A DNA stretch of 64,000 nt from an uncultured Candidatus Poseidoniales archaeon. Lineage in GTDB: Archaea > Thermoplasmatota > Poseidoniia > Poseidoniales > Thalassarchaeaceae. The position numbers and the translations under genes were made by a program. Each line of letters begins with the position of its first letter. The first letter of the stretch is position 1. This document shows positions 52,853 to 62,887 of the stretch, in pieces. The DNA is taken from assembly GCA_902593945.1 (NCBI GenBank), contig CACJKA010000003.1, forward strand, positions 53,864 to 117,863, in the 5' to 3' direction. The notes below the pieces were generated by a model. The model did no database searches, was not told the origin of the DNA, and worked only from the letters and a program-made list of their open reading frames with translations.

Positions 52853-53995
52853 ATGGTGCGCTTCTCAGATAGAGCAAATAGCATCCGTCCGACAGGTGTT
52901 AGACGGATGTTTGATCTTGCTGGAGATGATTCTATACAGTTTGGTTTAGGGGAGCCTGACTTTCAACCTCCCCAATTAGCAATAAAGGCATTTTCGAAGG
53001 CAATGGAAGATGGTAGAAACAAATATACTACTACAGCAGGTCTTCCTGAGTTAAGGAAAAAGGTGGCTCAAACATGGCATCATAGAGATTCAACATTGGA
53101 CGAGAGAAATGTATGTATCACTATGAGTGGAACGAATGCATTATTGGACATTTTCCTCGCATTAGTTAATCCTGGAGATAATGTATTGATACCAGAACCG
53201 TACTTTCCCTTATATCCGACAGATGTAGTCCTTTGTGGAGGGGAGGCAAATATGTATCCCTGTCATTTTGAAAATGGCTTCGTGCCTACAATTGAAGATT
53301 TAAAATCACGTGTTAATGAAAACACGATTGCAATTCTTTACAATTTCCCTAGCAATCCAACAGGAGGGAATGTTACTGAAGAACAAAGGGATAATCTTGT
53401 TCAATTCGCTAAAGAAAATGATTTATGGCTAATTACAGATGAGGTTTATGATAAAATAGTCTATGACTCTGAACACGTCTCATTTCTAGGTGCAGGTTAT
53501 GAGAAAGTGATTATGATTAACTCTTTTTCTAAGACCTTTGCAATGACTGGATGGAGAATTGGTTATTTGTTATCTCCCGATTTGGAAGCAATGGGGCAGC
53601 TGATTAAAATGCAGTATTATGTTACTGCTTGTAGCAATGATGCTATGCAATATGCTGTACTAGAAGCTCTGGAAAAAGCTAGTGATTACCCTGCAGAGAT
53701 GTGTGCAGAGTTCAAAAAGAGAAGAGATTTGATTTGTGATAGATTAAATTCAATGCCGAATGTTTCTTGTAATATCCCAACTGGTGCATTTTATGTATTT
53801 CCAAAGTTTGATATTCCAGGTTATACAAGTGAAGAACTGGCTATGAAGATGTTAGAAGGAGGTGTCCTATGCTCACCAGGGACTGCTTTCGGAGATGCAG
53901 GAGAAGGTCATCTCAGATTTGCTTACACTATTTGTCAAGAAGAAATTTCTAGAGGAATGGATAGAGTCGAAAAAATTATTTCTAAACTAATTTAG
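52853..53995 (+). CDS. Class I/II aminotransferase (aspartate/aromatic type)
   Basis: 380 residues, fold type I PLP enzyme. 'IQFGLGEPDFQPP' is near 29-41, 'YNFPSNPTGG' near 163-172, 'ITDEVYDKIVY' near 193-203, the PLP Lys in 'NSFSKTFAMTGWRIGY' near 226, and the substrate-binding Arg in 'HLRFAYT' near 360. It belongs with archaeal AspC-like aminotransferases of broad amino-acid specificity; the exact substrate is not decidable. A strong ribosome site 'ccggagg' lies just before the ATG. The small membrane protein gene follows after 8 bases. Confidence 0.88.
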   Translation: MVRFSDRANSIRPTGVRRMFDLAGDDSIQFGLGEPDFQPPQLAIKAFSKAMEDGRNKYTTTAGLPELRKKVAQTWHHRDSTLDERNVCITMSGTNALLDIFLALVNPGDNVLIPEPYFPLYPTDVVLCGGEANMYPCHFENGFVPTIEDLKSRVNENTIAILYNFPSNPTGGNVTEEQRDNLVQFAKENDLWLITDEVYDKIVYDSEHVSFLGAGYEKVIMINSFSKTFAMTGWRIGYLLSPDLEAMGQLIKMQYYVTACSNDAMQYAVLEALEKASDYPAEMCAEFKKRRDLICDRLNSMPNVSCNIPTGAFYVFPKFDIPGYTSEELAMKMLEGGVLCSPGTAFGDAGEGHLRFAYTICQEEISRGMDRVEKIISKLI

Positions 53996-54003
53996 GCGTT
54001 AAT

Positions 54004-54222
54004 ATGAGTATTTTTCTTTCTTATGGCTCTGGAATAGTAACCTTAATTCTCTCTTGGTTTTTACTTAAGGATGTACTTTACGCTAGTATCGCAGCATTCA
54101 TCTTTTCTTCATTATTTTTGTATCTACAAGGTCCCAATGCTATTGCCTTCTCTCTTTGTTTATCGAATGGCTGGATAATTCTAAATGTAATTATTGAGAA
54201 ATTTTTTCCAGTAAATAATTAA
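54004..54222 (+). CDS. Small hypothetical membrane protein
   Basis: 72 residues with two to three hydrophobic helices ('GSGIVTLILSWFLLKDVLY', 'IAAFIFSSLFLYL', 'AFSLCLSNGWIILNVIIE'). No family recognised. It begins 8 bases after the aminotransferase stop and overlaps the convergent gene by four bases, and its regular start and codon pattern support a real gene. No function can be proposed. Confidence 0.5.
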   Translation: MSIFLSYGSGIVTLILSWFLLKDVLYASIAAFIFSSLFLYLQGPNAIAFSLCLSNGWIILNVIIEKFFPVNN

Positions 54223-55310
54223 TTAAATAAATCGAACGGAACATCAATCAATCTTCCATCTTGTTCATCTTTTTGTTCATTAGAATTAAGATCATTTTCT
54301 GTTTCCTCTACATCATTTCTCCTTTCATATTGTGACTTTTCTTCATCATCTTGTCTAGGTTCGGGGAGACTCTGTTGAGATAGGTTTTCTAAATCATCTT
54401 CTTTATTCTTCATCCAAGGTGAAAGGCCATTTGAGCCACCTAATACGCTGATAGTAGTGAATGCTGCCATCGGTAATACAGATATTGCCACTAAGAAATC
54501 AATAATTGCAGTTTCTGGGACCTTTGCTTCTGGCGCTACAAAATTTAAGATCACGCCTTCCAATTGAACATCATGCCATTGTGAAATATCAATTCCTAAT
54601 GATGTTAATGAGAACTGAAGAATCGCTCTGGCGCACGCCCATAAGATAATTACAGGTAGAATCCAAGAAATTTTTGTTATTCTCCATAGGATTTTTCTAA
54701 ACATTGCAGCGAATCCAACAAATTGTGAAGAAATAATTGGTTGTACTCTAAATGAAATCCATAAACCGATAATATATCCGAGCATGCCTAACTCGAATGC
54801 ACTGTCTTTTCTAATCAGATTTTCAGGAATGCCTTCCATGATTATTAGTGGGATTGCAATTAGTAGCACTTGTGATGGCACTGCAAGTAATTGTAATCCT
54901 CCATGCACTGCAAACAATTCAGATTGATCACTTTTTATTCTGTTTGCAACTAATCTACTCATTTTTCCATAAGGGCTAGAATAAGCAGCCATTTTGGCTC
55001 TATCGATAAGTTCTGGGTCATACCTCCTTCTACTAAGTCCAACAGCAACTATCCAACCACCTCTTTCAACAACAGGTGAAGGTCGGTAACCTCCAATGAT
55101 TAGTGCCAATGCGAGACATATAATTCCATAAGTCAATCCCGAGACTATAATCCAGTAGAATAATTCTGCTCTTATAGAAATGCCAAAATTTTCTCTATCG
55201 ATGTCTATTAGATATGTGAGGGAGAAACCAATTATCGGAATAATTGTAATTTGGATAAGCAAAATTAGTGCTAATCCTAATCTATGAGAAAGACTGGCTC
55301 TACCTTCCAT
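54219..55310 (-). CDS. Hypothetical membrane protein with long acidic cytoplasmic tail
   Basis: About 363 residues, family not recognised. Six to seven helices are spread over residues 10-300. A loop near 85-125 is amphipathic ('LSRRRYDPELIDRAKMAAYSS'). The last 60 residues are strongly charged and low-complexity ('DEEKSQYERRNDVEETENDL', 'SNEQKDEQDGRL') and probably cytoplasmic. I take the ATG at 55310 instead of the track's TTG at 55328; neither has a clear ribosome site. It is divergent from the giant surface protein gene. Confidence 0.5.
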   Translation of the reverse strand: MEGRASLSHRLGLALILLIQITIIPIIGFSLTYLIDIDRENFGISIRAELFYWIIVSGLTYGIICLALALIIGGYRPSPVVERGGWIVAVGLSRRRYDPELIDRAKMAAYSSPYGKMSRLVANRIKSDQSELFAVHGGLQLLAVPSQVLLIAIPLIIMEGIPENLIRKDSAFELGMLGYIIGLWISFRVQPIISSQFVGFAAMFRKILWRITKISWILPVIILWACARAILQFSLTSLGIDISQWHDVQLEGVILNFVAPEAKVPETAIIDFLVAISVLPMAAFTTISVLGGSNGLSPWMKNKEDDLENLSQQSLPEPRQDDEEKSQYERRNDVEETENDLNSNEQKDEQDGRLIDVPFDLFN

Positions 55311-55464
55311 GGTCTGCACGCAACTCAATTAATGCATAAGTCCTTCATTGGTAATTTACCAGTAGGTATGGTTTTCAACGGGATTTTCTTTTTTCCATTA
55401 CTGCTATCAGTTGAATCGGCCACAAACTTTTACCCCCAACCTTCTTACACGATTTCTGTACCGA

Positions 55465-58400
55465 ATGGACTTGTTAATCATGCGTATGCTAACTCCAATC
55501 TTTGTGTTGTCAATTTTGATTATGATGAGTTTATCTCCTTTATTTGTTGATTCAGAATTAAAGGAAAATGAAAATAGTGGTGATATAGGGCCTAAATCCT
55601 TGATTGATTTTGAGATAACATCAATAGAAATTGGAAATCAAACAAGAGACGCTAAGGAGTGGACCCAGCCTGATGGCTCAATAGTTGAATATATCATGAG
55701 AGATGAAACTATTCAAATTAATGTAACTTATACACAAGCAGGCTCTTCTGGTCAACCAGCAGCTGCTGAGGGTTATCTTCAGATTTGGCACCCTGTTGGC
55801 TTTATGATAGCGGAATATAATGTAAGTATGCTTCTTTCAGGTTTCCAGTCTTTGAAAGCAAGTTTTGTTTGGACTCCAAGTTCTGCTCACAGTGCATTAG
55901 ATGAGAACGGATATCTAGTAGGTGGAATTATCTTAAGAGGTATAGTTGATGGTGGATTGGCTGACGATACAGAATCAAATAATGAATTAGATCGTTATAT
56001 CCCTGTCGCAATGTGGAATGATCCTATGGAAAATGGTTTCTGTGGTGACGTTGATGGAGACAGTGTTATTGACTGCACAAATCAACTTCAAGCAAATGTG
56101 CCTACTTGGGTAGGTGCAGGATACGATTCTTCAGGTCAATTATCTTCAGATCCTGATAGTTTTGGTCATTGGCGAATGGAAAATTCATCCAGTGAGGAAG
56201 GAGAGAATCATTGGCGAGTTTCTCGTCCAGGAGCTAATTATGCTAGTAACCGCCATGATAGACTTTGGTGGGGATGGTTTACTCCATTCGATAATTGTAA
56301 CGAACCAGGTCATGGGCTAGGTCTCGGAACTCTTGATTCTGCAGTAAGTTCTAATTATGGGAATAATTTCTGTAAGATTCGCCTCAAAGGTTTTGATTTC
56401 TTAACTATCCAATTAGTGACAAATGCATGGGGGGAAATGGCTGCAGGTGATGAAATGAGAATTGAAGCCGACTCAGGTGGAATTAAAGAATTCTACAATT
56501 TTTCTTCCCAATCTCTTCCAACCACTGGCGAATGGACTCAGTTAGTTTGGAATATGACTGAAGTTCATTCATCTGCTGAGTATACTTTAGCCTTCAAATT
56601 CGATTCAAATAGTTCTTTTGCGAGTCAAGGGATACAAATTGATTCATTCATTATTTTTGCTATTGAGAAGGTACCTCAATATACTTTAGATTTTGATTGC
56701 AATGATCCACTACCTAACTCTTACTTGGTAGTTCCATCTGATCCAAATCCCCCTTCTTTATACTGTAACATCAAGAATAATGGATATGTAGATATTACTT
56801 TGAGGCTCTATACTGAAGTTACAAATCGTTCATGGATGTATGATTTCCCATTAAGAATTGATTCTAATAACCCTGTAGATCATGATAATTATGTAATCAC
56901 GAAGGTAATCCCCGCACTGAGTTATATGGATACTTGGTTTAACCTTACAATACCTGATGCCTCTGGTGTTCAAGACTTATATTGGGATGTTTGGGTAAAT
57001 GATGGAATTACTAATATTACTAAAGAATATGTCAGCCTACCTGTTTCCGTTATGCCTGCCTACTCAAGTAAATTGAGACAGGTTTCGTTACAGAATCCTG
57101 CTGCAACTTTAGAGCCCGGAGCAAGCGGTGTAATCCCAATGTCTTTCAAGAATACGGGCAATCAAATAGCAACATGGAGTTTTGATGCAGCATTCCCTGA
57201 TATTAACTGGATTGACAATGCTGACATCAAATGGTATTACAATGGTTCAGAGGTTTCGACACTAGAACTAGCGTTAAGTGATGATATTGTAATCGATGCT
57301 GTAATCACAGCGCCTCTTCAAGTATCTCCTGGCACATATCCTGTAACATTGCTTGCCTCTGGTGTATCTCCTGCTCAATATCTTGCAGAATGGCAGGTGA
57401 ATGTAGTTGTTCCTGTTTATTCTGATTTAGTGATAGAACCAGAGGTTTCTAATCTAGTGGCTCCTGCTGATAATTCTTTGAGACTGATAGAGATTAGACT
57501 GGTGAATAATGGTAATTCTCCAGAATCCTTTGATTTGAGCATTCAAGCAGATTGGAAATTAGGTTTGGAAATGAATACTGAACAGACTTTTGAGATTGAT
57601 CCATTCGGTGGTGATGCAACAGTGACCATGCTTCTTCCAATGCCTTATGGGATTGTGAATGAAACTTATTCAATAATTTTCACAGCCACGAGTAAATTAA
57701 ATTCTGATTATCAAATGTCCTCTCAGATTTTATTGACGGTTCCGCAAACAAATTTAGTTGAAGTTGAAGATTTAGATATGTTAGACGAGGTCTTCCGTGG
57801 TGGAGACGACCCTAGAACTGTCAATTGGCGTATTTGGAATAGAGGGAATGTTGCAGATTCTTTCGAAATATCTTTTGACCATTTTTCTGATGTTTCCGCA
57901 TCTGCTGTAGGGCTTAATGATGGTAAGACTCCATATATTCTTCCTGGTGATTCGCATAATCTAACTGTAAGATATTCTTTTAGTTCTATAACCTTTGGTG
58001 ATAGAACAATTTCGATGACAGCTACTAGTGTTCTCTCTCAGACATCCGGCTCTCCTGTATCGGGGACAGGTCATGCTGATTTCCAAGTAGGTGCTCAAGG
58101 TTGGATTACTCTAACTCCTCCGGGTATAATTGAAATCAGAGAAGGAGGGAATGATATCGAGATCACTTTCAATGTAAGGAATGAGCATCCAACAGATGCT
58201 CAGTTGTTAAGAGCAGATATTGATCGAAACTCCAATATTTTCTACAATATAGTTGACGCTAGAGTTGATACAGGTGATCAAAACTTCGTCTTAGAAGCTC
58301 AATCAACGAGAGAAATTACTGTATTCTTAACTGCTACTGATGAAAATCTAAGGAACCTGAATAATAACTCTGAGGTGTTCAAGTTACCTCTAAATGTTGA

Positions 58401-58911
58401 TGGAGATATTGACAAAGTTTCTATGTCTGCTAGTATTCAGATGTTTAAAATAGATCCAGTAGAAACTGGAAATAATGCAGGAGAATATGCTGGTTTAGTG
58501 GGCAATATTATTTTCATATTAATTGGTCTGGTAGTTTTAGCTGCTGTTTTAGTAGCAACTTTCAGAATAATGCGCAGTGCATCTTCTCCTTTAGAAGAAG
58601 TTTCAACCTTTGATGATTATGAATACACTCAAGGAAATAATTTCAATCCAACTACTTTACCAACTGCTCCTGAATTACCTTCGGAGGATAAAGTTGCAAA
58701 TTCAATGTATGGTGGTTCTGAAGAAATATTCAAACAACCTCCGCCCCCTCTACCTTCGACAGAATCTTCTATGGAAGAATCACAGCCAGAAGAAGAAAAA
58801 TTACCGCCAGGGGTGCCTGAGATACCAGAGACAGGTCTACCCGAGGGATGGACTATGGAACAATGGATACATTATGGCCAAGCATGGATTGATCAGCAGA
58901 ATGAATCTTAA
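55465..58911 (+). CDS. Giant secreted surface protein with Ig-like repeats and C-terminal anchor
   Basis: About 1,148 residues. A signal peptide ('MLTPIFVLSILIMMSLSPLF') is near the N-terminus. The long outer region is beta-rich, with recurrent CARDB/NEW3-like modules marked by phrases such as 'KNTGNQIATWSF', 'VNNGNSPESFDLS', 'WNRGNVADSFEIS' and 'GTYPVTLLASG'. A carbohydrate-binding-like jelly roll may sit near 230-420. A single helix ('IIFILIGLVVLAAVLVATFR') near 1018 precedes a Pro-rich cytoplasmic tail ending in 'GLPEGWTMEQWIHYGQAWID'. Start is uncertain: the track's TTG 55411, ATG 55465 or ATG 55480. Confidence 0.75.
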   Translation: MDLLIMRMLTPIFVLSILIMMSLSPLFVDSELKENENSGDIGPKSLIDFEITSIEIGNQTRDAKEWTQPDGSIVEYIMRDETIQINVTYTQAGSSGQPAAAEGYLQIWHPVGFMIAEYNVSMLLSGFQSLKASFVWTPSSAHSALDENGYLVGGIILRGIVDGGLADDTESNNELDRYIPVAMWNDPMENGFCGDVDGDSVIDCTNQLQANVPTWVGAGYDSSGQLSSDPDSFGHWRMENSSSEEGENHWRVSRPGANYASNRHDRLWWGWFTPFDNCNEPGHGLGLGTLDSAVSSNYGNNFCKIRLKGFDFLTIQLVTNAWGEMAAGDEMRIEADSGGIKEFYNFSSQSLPTTGEWTQLVWNMTEVHSSAEYTLAFKFDSNSSFASQGIQIDSFIIFAIEKVPQYTLDFDCNDPLPNSYLVVPSDPNPPSLYCNIKNNGYVDITLRLYTEVTNRSWMYDFPLRIDSNNPVDHDNYVITKVIPALSYMDTWFNLTIPDASGVQDLYWDVWVNDGITNITKEYVSLPVSVMPAYSSKLRQVSLQNPAATLEPGASGVIPMSFKNTGNQIATWSFDAAFPDINWIDNADIKWYYNGSEVSTLELALSDDIVIDAVITAPLQVSPGTYPVTLLASGVSPAQYLAEWQVNVVVPVYSDLVIEPEVSNLVAPADNSLRLIEIRLVNNGNSPESFDLSIQADWKLGLEMNTEQTFEIDPFGGDATVTMLLPMPYGIVNETYSIIFTATSKLNSDYQMSSQILLTVPQTNLVEVEDLDMLDEVFRGGDDPRTVNWRIWNRGNVADSFEISFDHFSDVSASAVGLNDGKTPYILPGDSHNLTVRYSFSSITFGDRTISMTATSVLSQTSGSPVSGTGHADFQVGAQGWITLTPPGIIEIREGGNDIEITFNVRNEHPTDAQLLRADIDRNSNIFYNIVDARVDTGDQNFVLEAQSTREITVFLTATDENLRNLNNNSEVFKLPLNVDGDIDKVSMSASIQMFKIDPVETGNNAGEYAGLVGNIIFILIGLVVLAAVLVATFRIMRSASSPLEEVSTFDDYEYTQGNNFNPTTLPTAPELPSEDKVANSMYGGSEEIFKQPPPPLPSTESSMEESQPEEEKLPPGVPEIPETGLPEGWTMEQWIHYGQAWIDQQNES

Positions 58912-58918
58912 ATCTTAG

Positions 58919-58924
58919 TTTTTT
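58919..58924 (+). terminator. T-run after the surface protein gene
   Basis: Six consecutive T lie eight bases after the stop codon, a plausible archaeal terminator ahead of the thermosome promoter region. Position and composition only. Confidence 0.35.
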
Positions 58925-59000
58925 GATTTCAACTTGTTGTGGGAGGCCTTATGAGGGTCTCTTAAGTGGCCCGAATCCCGATACAGGTGGCTGATTTCTA

Positions 59001-60611
59001 ATGTACAATGGACAACAACCAATATTTATTCTAAAAGAAGGCACTGAAAGAACCAGCGGACGTTCCGCTCAGAGCAATAACATTGCCGCGGCTAAGGCAG
59101 TAGCAGATTCTGTTCGTTCTACACTAGGCCCTAAAGGAATGGACAAAATGTTGGTTGATGGAATGGGCGATGTAGTAATAACAAACGACGGGGCTACAAT
59201 ATTAAAGCAAATGGATATTACAAATCCTGCCGCAAAAATGATAATTGAAGTTGCTAAAACACAGGAGCAGCATTGTTTTGATGGCACCACAAGTGCTGTT
59301 GTAATTGCTGGAGAATTATTGAAAAGAAGTGAAGACTTAATTGATCAGAATGTACATCCTACAGTGATTTGTGAGGGATTCCGCTTAGCTGCAGAAAAAG
59401 CCGCAGAGTTAATTGAGAGTCATTCTCTTGAGATAAACGAGCAAATGTTAACTGAAGTTGCTAAGACTGCATTGACTGGTAAGAGTGCTGGAGCAGTAAA
59501 AGAATTCTTAGCGGATATCTGTGTTAGAGCAGTTCAATCCGTTGCTCAGGAAGTTGACGGCGATACAGTTGTAGATCTTGACGATGTTAAAGTCGAAAAG
59601 AAACAAGGCGGTTCAATTGGTAGTAGTACATTGGTTGATGGTATTATTTTAGATAAAGAAAGAGTACATTCAGGTATGCCCAAGGTAGTTAATGATGCTA
59701 ATATAGCACTAATAAATTCTGCAATAGAAGTAAAGAAGACAGAAGTAGATGCTAAGATTCAGATTACAGATCCAAATATGTTGTCTCAATTTTTAGACGA
59801 AGAAGAATCCTATCTCAAATCTTTAGTTGAAACCATTAAATCATCTGGTGCAAATGTAGTAATTTGTCAAAAAGGAATTGATGACTTAGCTCAACACTAC
59901 ATGTCAAAATCAGGTTTAATGGCAATAAGAAGGGCAAAGAAAAGTGATATGGAGGCACTTTCCAAAGCAACAGGTGGGAAAATAATTACTAATATTGACG
60001 ACTTATCTTCTGATGATTTAGGTTATGCATCTAAAGTCGACGAGCGTAAAATAGGTGAGTCAGATATGATTTTTATTACTGGATGCAAAGATGCAAAGAG
60101 CGTTTCGGTTCTTTTAAGAGGAGGCACTGAACACGTTATTGATGAAATTAATCGTGCATTCGATGATGCAATTGGTGTAGTAGCAGTAGCCTATGAAGAC
60201 GGATCAGTTTTGACAGGTGGAGGTTCTGTATTAGCAGCGATTAGTAGATCATTAAGGTCATATGCTGAAGGTATTGGAGGCAGAGAACAGATGGCTATTG
60301 AAGCCTTTTCTGGCGCTTTAGAAGTGATACCAAGGACATTAGCTGAGAACGCAGGACTAGATCCTGTTAATACTATAATAGATCTGAGGAAAGCACATTC
60401 TGAAGGGAAATCAGAGTTTGGAGTAAATGTTTACGAAGGTGGTGTAGCTAACATGGCCAGTAGCAAGGTATTCGAGCCTAGCCGAGTAGTCGACCAAGCA
60501 ATCCAATCTGCTACCGAAACTGCGGTCATGATTCTTAGAATTGATGATGTAATTTCCAGTAGAGCTTCCAGTCCAATGGATGGCGGAGAATTCGATGGAA
60601 TGGGGATGTAA
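59001..60611 (+). CDS. Thermosome subunit (group II chaperonin)
   Basis: ATP-driven protein-folding cage in the cytoplasm. 536 residues with the group II markers '[15 protein letters not shown]' near 38-52, '[15 protein letters not shown]' near 55-69, '[14 protein letters not shown]' near 86-99 with the nucleotide-binding Asp in 'DGTTS', and '[13 protein letters not shown]' near 411. The C-terminal tail 'GEFDGMGM' is the usual Gly/Met end. Only one subunit gene is in view, so the ring may be homomeric or use others elsewhere. A purine-rich site 'aggtgg' precedes the ATG. Confidence 0.96.
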   Translation: MYNGQQPIFILKEGTERTSGRSAQSNNIAAAKAVADSVRSTLGPKGMDKMLVDGMGDVVITNDGATILKQMDITNPAAKMIIEVAKTQEQHCFDGTTSAVVIAGELLKRSEDLIDQNVHPTVICEGFRLAAEKAAELIESHSLEINEQMLTEVAKTALTGKSAGAVKEFLADICVRAVQSVAQEVDGDTVVDLDDVKVEKKQGGSIGSSTLVDGIILDKERVHSGMPKVVNDANIALINSAIEVKKTEVDAKIQITDPNMLSQFLDEEESYLKSLVETIKSSGANVVICQKGIDDLAQHYMSKSGLMAIRRAKKSDMEALSKATGGKIITNIDDLSSDDLGYASKVDERKIGESDMIFITGCKDAKSVSVLLRGGTEHVIDEINRAFDDAIGVVAVAYEDGSVLTGGGSVLAAISRSLRSYAEGIGGREQMAIEAFSGALEVIPRTLAENAGLDPVNTIIDLRKAHSEGKSEFGVNVYEGGVANMASSKVFEPSRVVDQAIQSATETAVMILRIDDVISSRASSPMDGGEFDGMGM

Positions 60612-60709
60612 GTAATACTACTCACTGACTTAATTCTATCTCTCCAACACGCTACATTCAATAATCGTCGATTGGTCGAAGTATTGCCCCGAGTGGTATA
60701 GGTGTACTC

Positions 60710-62887
60710 ATGTCGACCGTTCGTTCTCTACTAGTGCTGTTTGGCTCTCAATCTGGTAACGCAGAGGATGTTGCTTCTAAAGTTGGAAAAGCGGCATCTA
60801 AATACGGACTTGAAGCAACAGTAAGGGGAATGGATGAAATCCAAATTAGCGATATGGCTGGGCAAAAAAGAATAATGATTTGTTGTAGTACTTGGGGAGA
60901 AGGAGAACAACCAGATAATGCCGAGGACCTATGGGTCTCAGCAAATGCTGAGGCCTCTCCTTCGATGGAAGGCGTGAATTTCTCAGTACTAGCATTGGGT
61001 GATTCTTCATACGATTTATTCTGCGAGTCAGGTAAAGAATGGGATTCTTGGTTAGAGTCTAAGGGTGGCTTCAGGATCAATCAACGTGTAGATTGTGATG
61101 TTGATTACGAAGATCCTGCTAAAGAGTGGATGGATGAAACTCTTGCAAGGATGGGTGCAGTAGATGATTCAGGAGTATTTCAAGAAAGTTTAGTTGAAGA
61201 AGTAAAAAGCAATGCCTCTGGAAATGCATCGAATAAGGCAGAACCAGAGTCGAAAAGTTCAGACTCGTCGATTGAAATTTCTACAGACGGCGACCGTTCA
61301 ATGACAATTCTCTTCGGCTCTCAATCAGGGAACGCGGAAGGCCTAGCAGCAAAATTTGCAAAACAGGCTACTAATTATGGTTTAGATGCTGTAGTTGCAG
61401 ATATGGATGGCTTTGATCTTTCATCATTATCTTCTAAGAAGCGAGTCTTGATTATCTGTTCTACGTGGGGCGAAGGTGAGCAACCTGATAATGCTGAGGA
61501 ATTGTGGAAGACAGCAGTATCTGCATCTCCAGGTTTACTAAATGGAGTTTATTTCTCAGTTCTGGCACTTGGAGATACATCGTATGAGTTGTTCTGTGAA
61601 TCAGGTAAAGAATGGGACAAAAGATTTGAAGAATTAGGGGCCAAAAGACTGGTCGATAGAGTAGATTGTGACGTAGACTATGACAAGATTTCTCAAGAAT
61701 GGGCCGAAGAAGCTCTTGCTTCAATGGCAGCAGTGGATGGGGACGGTCTATTCCATGAAGAAATGGTTCAAGCAATAAAAGATTCAATTTCATCTGACTC
61801 AGCAGGTGCTTCCGGAGAAGATGGTTTTACAGTTCCGAATCTCAAGTCTGAATCGATAAGGGCGGAAATTAGTATTTTCAGATATGATCCTTCATCCTCG
61901 ACAACTGGCAAAGACACCTGGATTTGTGCATTACCTGGTCATATGTCTATTCTAGAAGTTCTCAGAATCCTGAAGAGTACTCAAGAAGGTTCCTTAACTT
62001 TCAGAGATGGCGCGGTAGATGATCCAACTACTGCCATTACAGTAAATGGTAGGCATGTACTACCCGGTAATCTTAGGTTGGATTTAGCTGCTCCAATTCG
62101 TGATGGTGGAATTAGTATCAGAATAGAACCGCTCAGTGGTTTTGAAGTAATTAGAGATTTAGTTGTTGATTATTGGGCGCTTGAGACGAAAAGAGAGGCA
62201 AGTAAGCCTTGGATGGTATCTGTAACTAGAAAGGGATTGAGTACACCTCAAGGGGCTCTCGGTTCGATGCTGCCACTTGTCGCTTCTGAACTTCATTCAA
62301 TTACTGATATCCACAGTTATCCAATTCTTCATTCTTCATCCGATGCAACTTCTCATTCAGAAGAATATTTCGGCCCTTCAATCATTTCTCATTCTTGGGC
62401 GAGAAGAAATGACCCTCGTATTTCACCTATTAAGAAGAAGGAAATAGAGAAACTCCTCGATTCTCCAAACGGAATCAAGGCAGAAACAGATTTGTCCTCA
62501 ATCAGGAGGCAAGGTAAAGGTTCGATAATCCATGACGCTCTGTTAAATTGTAAAACTTCAACCTTAGCAAGAACAGGGTATAATGGACGTCATGGAAAAC
62601 ATGTTTGGTGGTATGCAGTTACTGTCAAAAGTAGCGGTAAAGTAAATGATACGGTATTGTACAGGCAGGTTTTAGGGCCAGTTGGTTTAATTGGAAATCT
62701 ATTTTCAGGAGTTACAGCTAGAATGGTACTTGGTTTTACTAGAACTGGCGGTAAGATGATTAACGATATTTTAGCACTGGTAGCACCTCCAGCAGGACTC
62801 GGAAAGATGCCTCGGCAGTTTAATTCATCAGTGAAAAATCATCATGAAGTGGTAGCAATATTCAATGAGATGGATGGTCGATTTTAA
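60710..62887 (+). CDS. Tandem flavodoxin domains fused to a cluster-less SdhB-like domain
   Basis: 725 residues. Residues about 6-155 and 195-345 are CysJ/P450-reductase-type flavodoxins: 'LFGSQSGNAED' and 'LFGSQSGNAEG' FMN phosphate loops, 'CSTWGEGEQPDNAE' in both, and 'LALGDSSYDLFCESGKEWD' and 'LALGDTSYELFCESGKEWD'. From about 380 the protein follows SdhB: 'EISIFRYDP', 'SLTFRDGA', 'ITVNGRHVL', 'RIEPLSGFEVIRDLVVD', 'KPWM', 'YFGPSIISHSWARRNDPR'. The cysteines that bind the 2Fe-2S, 4Fe-4S and 3Fe-4S clusters are gone except one ('LLNC'). Probable flavin electron carrier that has replaced Fe-S relays (inference). Its stop overlaps the next start. Confidence 0.85.
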   Translation: MSTVRSLLVLFGSQSGNAEDVASKVGKAASKYGLEATVRGMDEIQISDMAGQKRIMICCSTWGEGEQPDNAEDLWVSANAEASPSMEGVNFSVLALGDSSYDLFCESGKEWDSWLESKGGFRINQRVDCDVDYEDPAKEWMDETLARMGAVDDSGVFQESLVEEVKSNASGNASNKAEPESKSSDSSIEISTDGDRSMTILFGSQSGNAEGLAAKFAKQATNYGLDAVVADMDGFDLSSLSSKKRVLIICSTWGEGEQPDNAEELWKTAVSASPGLLNGVYFSVLALGDTSYELFCESGKEWDKRFEELGAKRLVDRVDCDVDYDKISQEWAEEALASMAAVDGDGLFHEEMVQAIKDSISSDSAGASGEDGFTVPNLKSESIRAEISIFRYDPSSSTTGKDTWICALPGHMSILEVLRILKSTQEGSLTFRDGAVDDPTTAITVNGRHVLPGNLRLDLAAPIRDGGISIRIEPLSGFEVIRDLVVDYWALETKREASKPWMVSVTRKGLSTPQGALGSMLPLVASELHSITDIHSYPILHSSSDATSHSEEYFGPSIISHSWARRNDPRISPIKKKEIEKLLDSPNGIKAETDLSSIRRQGKGSIIHDALLNCKTSTLARTGYNGRHGKHVWWYAVTVKSSGKVNDTVLYRQVLGPVGLIGNLFSGVTARMVLGFTRTGGKMINDILALVAPPAGLGKMPRQFNSSVKNHHEVVAIFNEMDGRF

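Noticed and set aside
60710-62887. Reading the gene as a sulfite reductase flavoprotein (CysJ)
   Set aside because: The flavodoxin domains are CysJ-like, but there is no FAD/NADPH ferredoxin-reductase domain; the C-terminal part follows SdhB instead.
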